Shown piece after piece: positions 60,701-64,000 of a DNA stretch of 64,000 nucleotides. A program made the translations under genes and the position numbers. The DNA is from Metridium senile. Its lineage: Eukaryota > Cnidaria > Anthozoa > Actiniaria > Metridiidae. A model generated the notes under the pieces. It did not search any database. It was not told the origin of the DNA and saw nothing but the letters and a program-made list of their open reading frames with translations. Every line of letters begins with the position of its first letter. Within the stretch, counting starts at the first letter, position 1. The stretch lies in the NCBI GenBank assembly GCA_949775045.1, contig OX459097.1, positions 13,474,710-13,538,709 on the forward strand. The letters are read 5' to 3'.

Positions 60701-63700
60701 AATACACAATAAAATTGCATTTACAAGACGGAGAGGAAAGAAATGACAACAAAATGCCATAAATATGAAAGTATAAACATAGACACATAACATACATAAA
60801 AACTAGATAATATGAAGCTCAATTTTCAAAGAGAAGGAAGATTTAGTTGAAATTGCCATTGTTTTCGGCGATTCTATCCCCCACTGTAAACACATTGTGA
60901 CGTCACAATGAAATAGGGCAATTGCGTTACATATCTGATAGTGTTACGTGTAACGCAATCCACTATGATATTGGGGTATTAGGTTGTCACTAAAGAGAAC
61001 GAGGTTAACAAGTTACAAGGTGCGCTAGACGTTACTAATTCCCTGGTAGAAGAGTTTAGAAACAAGGTACGAGATTAACTAGCACAAAACCTTAGTTACA
61101 TTGTTGACTAGTTGACTTAAACACCGATAATAGTTATATAGAAATGATTATGGTGGTGGTGGTGATAATGATAACAATAATGATGATGTTGGTGATGATA
61201 ACAATAATGATGATGTTGGTGGTGATAACAATAATGATGATGATAACGTCAACAATTATGATAGCAATAATAATGATGATGGTAATAACGATAAAAATAA
61301 TAATGATGGTGAAGATGATGATGATGATGATGATGATCACCATCATCATTATTGTCATCGGATGATGACGCTAACAATTATGATATTGATGAAGATAACG
61401 ATAACAATAATGATGACAATAATGATGAGTATAATAACAATAATGATGATAGCGATAACAATTATGATGACAATAATGATGAGTATAATAACAATAATGA
61501 TGATAGCGATAACAATTATGATGTTGATGATGATAACCATAACATGGTGACTGATGGTGATGATAACACTAGTGATGACTTTGATGATAATTATAATGAT
61601 AGTCAGTGATAGTGAAAACGATAGTAGTTGTAATGATAGGTGCAATCAAAATGGTGGTGATCATGAACGAATAGAAAACGCGCGCGCGTGCTGTGTGCAG
61701 TTATAAAGCACGCGGGGTTGTCAGAACACGAGAGAAGTGTTAAGAGAAGCACGACGCGAAGCGGAGTGCTTCTCAACACTTCTCGAGTGTTCTGACAATC
61801 CCCAAGTGCTTTATAACTGCATACAGTACAGAAAGCAAGTTTTTTATTTCTTTTATAGAATACAAATTGATCAACATGCAAACGCGCGTGCTGTGTGCTC
61901 TCATAAAGCACGCGCCTCAATCAATCAAAATACGTGATTTCAAATAGTTATTTTATAATGTACTATAATGATATCAATAGTGATGATTTCGATGACTACT
62001 TATAATAATAATAATAACTCACTTCAACTTTATCTTTAATAGACGAGGTTTAAGTCAGACGAGTTAGAAAATCTCCGTGCTGAGGTGTCGTCTTATAGAA
62101 CCAGAACAGATAGGGAGTTATTACAGGTACAGCAGCGTAGATAGCTTACATGAAACAAAGATTTCTAAGTAAGTAAGTGATTTTATTTAGAGAGGGTGTC
62201 ACGTGGCAGCTTCCGCAGATGACCCGCTGGTCCTCTATCTAAAACCAATTTGTTACATAAATAATTTAGTTAATAAATATATATGCAAAGAAAAAATATT
62301 TACACCTTAAAGAGATATCAATGATGTATATATATTCAAAACACATATTTAGAGCATTAGATCAGAGATAAATGAAACGTATGACTTTAGACTTCTACGA
62401 CAGAACAATTTAGTGTGCTTAGGGACCTTAGGTGCTATAGGCTCAAGCTATTAGAATCTTTAAGTAAGTAAGTGTGTTTATGTTATGTAGGCAAGTTTCA
62501 ACTCTAGCGAAGTACAAGTTTTAAAAAATAGAATAAAAGATCTTGAATCTCAATTACAAGAACAGAAAGCACAGGTACATTAGATGATTAGACTAGAAGC
62601 GTTTACAGTCAAACCAGCTCATGCGTCCCCATCTAGATTAGAAGTTTGAATTTTTTTATCTATTTGCATTAATGAATCGAATCTTCTAACATTGATAGGG
62701 ATACATCAGCTGGTTTGACTGTAACCATCGATAAGGATGGGGAATGATGTTCAGTGTTGTTGATGGTGATAGTAATAATGATGGTGGTGGTGGTGATGAT
62801 GATGATGAGCAGTGAAGATGGTGATTTTGATGCCAATAATCATTATGATAATGAAAGTGATAATGATATTTGTGGTAATGATATAATGGTGAAGATGATA
62901 TAATGCAGATGATGCCGATTATGATCATGATGATAATCATAGTGATAATGATGGTGATGGTTATGATTATGATTATGATGGTAAATAGTGATGTGAAGAC
63001 GAAAATGGTGATGATGATAATGATAATGAGTAGTGATGATGATGATAATGAAAAGTGATGATGATGATAAAGGCAGTGATGGTGATAAAGGGGATAATTG
63101 ATAATGTTAGTTTATAACTGTAGGGAACATCTCAACTTCGAGAGATAGATCAGCTCAGATCAATACTGATAGAGTACGAGTCCAGAATACAAGGAGACGC
63201 TATGCAGGTACATAAGACAGTTATTTCCCAGTATTAGTGCAGAGATTAAGCATCTTGTCGTCCAAATAGGGAACCAATAAAGCACATGATCTTGTCAAAG
63301 CCAAGTCTCAGCTGAAAGACTCTAAAGCTAAGTTAGAAGAAATGAAACTACAGGTACGAGGGAGTATATTATACCTAGAATGCAGGCAAATACGTTAAAA
63401 ACAGTCCAAAATGTATAACTAGCCGCAACAAGTGGACACACATCCACATGGCTAGTTTTTATTTCGTTGCGCAATGCAAGCAGCTCATCAATCAATCAAA
63501 CAACAATCATAACAAACGAACGATCAACCAATCGTTCAACCAATCAATCGATCAATCAAACAAGCAATCCACTGACCAACCTCCAACCAATCATTCAATC
63601 AATCAATCTTTCAATCAACCAATCATTCAATCAATCAACCATTCAAACAGCAATCAACCATTCATTCAACCAACCAACCATCATCCAACCAAATATCAAC

Positions 63701-63928
63701 CAACCAACGATCAAACAAACATTCAATCAATCAAAAAAAAAAGCTGCGCTAAAAGTCGTATCATGCGGTTTCTATAAGTTAGCATTGATGTGTCTAATTG
63801 TCCAGTCTATATTAACTAACGTAGTTTGCCTACCATACATACAGATAGTGACATTACAGACAGAGAATGCACAGTTGAGATCAAATGTAAAACAGTTTAA
63901 ACGCTTGGTAGATGATTATAAAGGTCAG
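45746..63928 (+). CDS. ODF2: Outer dense fibre protein 2 / cenexin-like (3' partial)
   Basis: Twenty-nine coding exons: 45746-45859, 46254-46310, 46990-47076, 47537-47698, 48463-48558, 49027-49118, 50075-50204, 51010-51141, 51491-51565, 51909-51980, 53626-53742, 54324-54395, 54467-54510, 54659-54728, 54975-55063, 55142-55193, 55576-55659, 56538-56597, 56791-56883, then ten 84-nt exons listed separately. About 846 aa are visible, continuing past the window. Matches to human ODF2: LRWE, SLMSEVGTLKNEV, KENEVLRHSL, LLKKLVEAEMDGKAASEQV, RQRESMLQKLEEFEKTN and LQNQYRSKEMENNRLQVQI. The N-terminus is short, basic and His/Val rich; the rest is coiled coil. Known: mother-centriole appendage, basal-body and sperm-tail component needed for cilia. 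The visible part already exceeds the human length (about 830). Confidence 0.9.
45888..46167. mobile_element. TCATATGA-type MITE, copy 2
   Basis: Second copy of the 40714 family, in the first ODF2 coding intron. Confidence 0.8.
46575..46960. repeat. (TTGA)n-type minisatellite
   Basis: Units GACAAATTGATTGGTTGATT GATTTGTTCA in an ODF2 intron. Confidence 0.9.
47220..47475 (-). mobile_element. tRNA-derived SINE, full-length-like
   Basis: Minus strand: tRNA head with A box TGGTCTAGTGGTCAGTGG and B box GGGTTCGATTCCC, then TGTGTCCTTGGGCAAGACAC, a motif I recall from invertebrate SINEs. The tail contains GGATAAGGACGTAAA and GGGGATTGTCT. Confidence 0.8.
47792..47836. mobile_element. Perfect hairpin CAAGGCTGCGGGGGAGAC
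   Basis: 45-bp palindrome centred on TAACAGTTA; further GAGGCTAA/TTAGCCTTG inversions follow to 47884. Confidence 0.65.
49785..49910 (+). mobile_element. SINE 3' fragment, same family as 47220
   Basis: GTCTTCTTGGATAAGGACGT, TGGAGGTCCCGTCTGC and AATAGGGGATTGTCT match the tail of the SINE at 47220-47475, in opposite orientation; the tRNA head is missing. Confidence 0.75.
50325..50415. repeat. Dispersed repeat shared with 4451-4625
   Basis: AAACGAGGCAACGTGCT, TTTCTATTTCTT and ATATTCAGTAGCTAAAA occur in the same order at both sites. Confidence 0.6.
51340..51440. mobile_element. Fragment of the 2622-type retroelement end
   Basis: CATCAACGGTCTTTCTGAAG, ACTACACACACCTGGACAAT parallel the 2925-2985 stretch. 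Preceded by a C run at 51277-51297. Confidence 0.5.
52079..52503. mobile_element. MITE with about 64-bp TIRs
   Basis: ATTGGCTATGTTCTAAATGA and AGAGGACTGGGTACTAGTTT, mirrored at right. A smaller perfect palindrome (TTGGAGGGACAGCTGTCCCT) sits inside at about 52278. Confidence 0.85.
52513..52708 (+). pseudogene. Non-LTR retrotransposon reverse-transcriptase fragment
   Basis: An in-frame piece reads DLLRTDFGVTGQALSWLQSY, then LLGRKQRVVVEQ and LLSGVPQGSCLGPLLFVMYA, the palm region around the PQG motif of CR1/Jockey-type reverse transcriptases. The catalytic YADD box and all else is missing. It lies in an ODF2 intron, directly next to a MITE. Confidence 0.8.
53320..53604. mobile_element. TACACC-type MITE, copy 3
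   Basis: 285 bp with the family TIR; its right end lies 21 bp before the ODF2 exon at 53626. Confidence 0.85.
53731..54000. repeat. Tandem repeat including an ODF2 exon end and donor
   Basis: AAATCAGGGTAAACAAACAC recurs at about 53735, 53823 and 53954; in the first, AAATCAGG is coding and GTAAAC is the donor. The linker AAATGAGCTTATGTGTAAAA resembles the MITE at 56145. Confidence 0.8.
54025..54137. mobile_element. Palindromic MITE, copy 1
   Basis: GTTATAAAGCACTTGGGGAT and TGTCAGAACA at left mirrored at right around GAAGCACTTC; a second copy is at 61700-61818. Confidence 0.85.
54750..54880. repeat. (ATGATGGTGATGAC)n minisatellite
   Basis: Short GAT-based array in an ODF2 intron. Confidence 0.85.
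55313..55463. mobile_element. Palindromic MITE
   Basis: GCGCCATCCATCTTGAAAGG and AGCCGGGCCTTTGCA mirrored at right; TCTCTATCATT inner arms. Confidence 0.85.
55696..56045. mobile_element. Tigger-like MITE with nested TTAA element
   Basis: TACAGTGGAACCCCG at left and CGGGGTTCCACTGTA at right, TA at both ends; typical pogo/Tigger-style termini. Interrupted at TTAA 55770-55773 by a second element. Confidence 0.85.
55774..55924. mobile_element. Nested TTAA-flanked mini-element
   Basis: Ends GGTAGTTTCGGAA and TCCGGAACTACC; TTAA directly on both sides (55770-55773, 55925-55928). A similar end (TTAAGGTAGTTCAGGACC) occurs at 24733. Confidence 0.75.
56145..56440. mobile_element. MITE with about 58-bp TIRs
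   Basis: AGAGCGTATTCGTATAG and ACTTTTAAAATGCAAATGAG mirrored at right. Confidence 0.85.
57002..57106. mobile_element. TAGCC-type hairpin MITE
   Basis: TAGCCTGAGAAAACAGACGT, TCTTTCG at left; mirrored AACGTCTGTTTTCTCAGGCTA at right. Close relative of 7209-7295. Confidence 0.8.
57221..63928 (+). CDS. ODF2: ODF2 array of ten 84-nt exons (28-aa coiled-coil modules)
   Basis: Exons 57221-57304, 58206-58289, 59157-59240, 60137-60220, 60983-61066, 62043-62126, 62491-62574, 63124-63207, 63270-63353 and 63845-63928 are each exactly 84 nt and phase 0 at both ends. Each encodes 28 residues with acidic or near-acidic position 7, hydrophobics near 4, 8, 11, 15, 18, 22 and 25 (heptad a/d spacing) and K, Q or E at 28. 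Examples of tails: ILDEYRKQ, LVEEFRNK, LVDDYKGQ. Exon 55576-55659 is also 84 nt, and the last 28 codons of 56791-56883 (ending LVEEYRNK) resemble the module. The final module best matches the human segment ending NYKSQ. Confidence 0.85.
57313..57845. repeat. GTGACGTAATAG minisatellite
   Basis: About 20-bp units with roughly fourteen exact TGACGTAA, a CRE/ATF-like sequence, in the intron after the first module exon of ODF2. Confidence 0.85.
57925..58135. repeat. Tandem repeat, about 45-54 bp x 5
   Basis: TTTTCACTCAGGCTTCCTAT and GCAGTGCCCGAGTTA recur. Confidence 0.85.
58445..58635. mobile_element. TAGTCGGGCTAGA-type MITE
   Basis: TTAGTCGGGCTAGAGG at left, GACTAGCCCGAC near the right end; inner CTAGGTTTACCTTTT is shared with 17527-17649. 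Confidence 0.6.
58639..58748. mobile_element. Hairpin MITE
   Basis: CAAACAATGCCTCCACCG and CGGTGGAGGCATTGTTTG arms, with CTTTCTAAATT tips. Confidence 0.85.
58836..59071. repeat. Direct repeat, about 127 bp x 2
   Basis: ACGATGTGAGTGGGTATTTA and AAATCGTTTAGCGTTTTGTT occur twice in tandem. Confidence 0.9.
59226..59870. repeat. 72-bp minisatellite seeded on an ODF2 exon end
   Basis: GAACATAGGCATGAGGTAC occurs eight times (59226, 59298, 59370, 59442, 59513, 59585, 59682, 59772). In the first the GAACATAGGCATGAG is coding and GTAC is the splice donor. GAT-rich sequence continues to about 60090; His/Asp ORFs here are artefacts. Confidence 0.9.
60447..60474. repeat. Poly-G run
   Basis: Almost unbroken G stretch of about 28 bases. 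Confidence 0.95.
60593..60940. mobile_element. MITE with TGACGTC arms
   Basis: AATTGTCCTATTTCACTATG plus ACGTCGC at left; GTGACGTCACAATGAAATAG plus GGCAATT at right. Confidence 0.65.
61140..61615. repeat. GAT/AAC-rich low-complexity tract
   Basis: ATAACAATAATGATGATG units; Asn/Asp and Ile/Val ORFs on either strand are artefacts. Confidence 0.9.
61700..61818. mobile_element. Palindromic MITE, copy 2
   Basis: Same family as 54025-54137; CGCGCGTGCTGTGTGC flanks it and recurs at about 61885. Confidence 0.85.
62162..62475 (-). mobile_element. Possible LINE 3' end with CTTA tail
   Basis: On the minus strand AATAAAATCACTTACTTACT ends a roughly 300-bp AT-rich stretch; AAGTAAGTAAGTG appears at both borders, possibly a tail and target repeat. 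Confidence 0.35.
62604..62723. mobile_element. Tigger-like mini-MITE
   Basis: TACAGTCAAACCAGCTCATG at left and CATCAGCTGGTTTGACTGTA at right; TA ends. Confidence 0.85.
62750..63110. repeat. GAT-rich low-complexity tract
   Basis: Irregular GATGATGATAATGATA units between ODF2 module exons. Confidence 0.85.
63478..63735. repeat. (CAAT)n-type array
   Basis: Irregular CAATCAATCAACCAACC units; the Asn/Gln/Ser ORFs are artefacts. Confidence 0.9.
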
Positions 63929-64000
63929 GTAGGTAGTTAAAGCAGTATATAGAGCTCGTTGACTCGTGATGTTACTATTGTTACTATTTAATTGAGTTCT

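Noticed and set aside
63448..63940. Asn/Gln-rich ORFs overlapping the last ODF2 exon
   Set aside because: Mostly translation of the CAAT array. One frame runs into the true ODF2 exon at 63845 only because the intron happens to be open there.

Overview
The window reads as a gene-sparse, AT-rich, repeat-laden animal nuclear genome. It carries five spliced or single-exon protein-coding genes of clear metazoan type, GT-AG introns, no bacterial operons, and dozens of miniature inverted-repeat transposons (MITEs), SINE pieces and minisatellites. Gene content (an intron-split bacterial-type DUF885 peptidase beside conserved animal genes) and repeat style suggest an early-branching animal, most likely an anthozoan cnidarian. 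The species is not determinable from the sequence alone.

Layout. 1-8542: upstream repeats, then the 3' part of a DUF885 zinc-peptidase-like gene (+, six exons visible, 5' end not found). 8543-10938: intergenic repeats, a tRNA-derived SINE-like piece, two related CCCGGG-type MITEs and one unrecognised ORF. 10939-11922: single-exon ADPRM (-). 13404-31103: SLC18B1, a 12-TM vesicular polyamine-type transporter (-, 17 exons, about 483 aa). Its introns hold a 4.9-kb CTGA/CTGG satellite and a 3.1-kb long-TIR transposon. 33585-43647: endophilin-B / SH3GLB1 (-, 9 exons, about 371 aa). 45746-63928: an ODF2/cenexin-type coiled-coil gene (+, 29 coding exons in view, running off the window).

Main observations. 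(1) The ODF2 gene contains eleven exons of exactly 84 nt. The last ten (57221-63928) are consecutive, all phase 0-0, and each encodes a 28-residue, four-heptad module with a shared pattern. This is a modular, exon-duplicated extension of the coiled coil. (2) In three genes, intronic tandem repeats have a unit that includes the end of the adjacent exon plus its splice site (five cases), so exon-boundary duplication looks like a local habit. (3) Several transposons are nested in others with readable empty sites and target duplications.

The genes do not form a pathway. ODF2 (centriole/cilium) and endophilin-B (membrane curvature, autophagy) are divergently arranged about 2.1 kb apart. ADPRM and SLC18B1 lie in tandem on the minus strand. 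Exon boundaries were assigned by eye from splice consensus, reading-frame continuity and recalled similarity to the human proteins. No search or alignment software was used.
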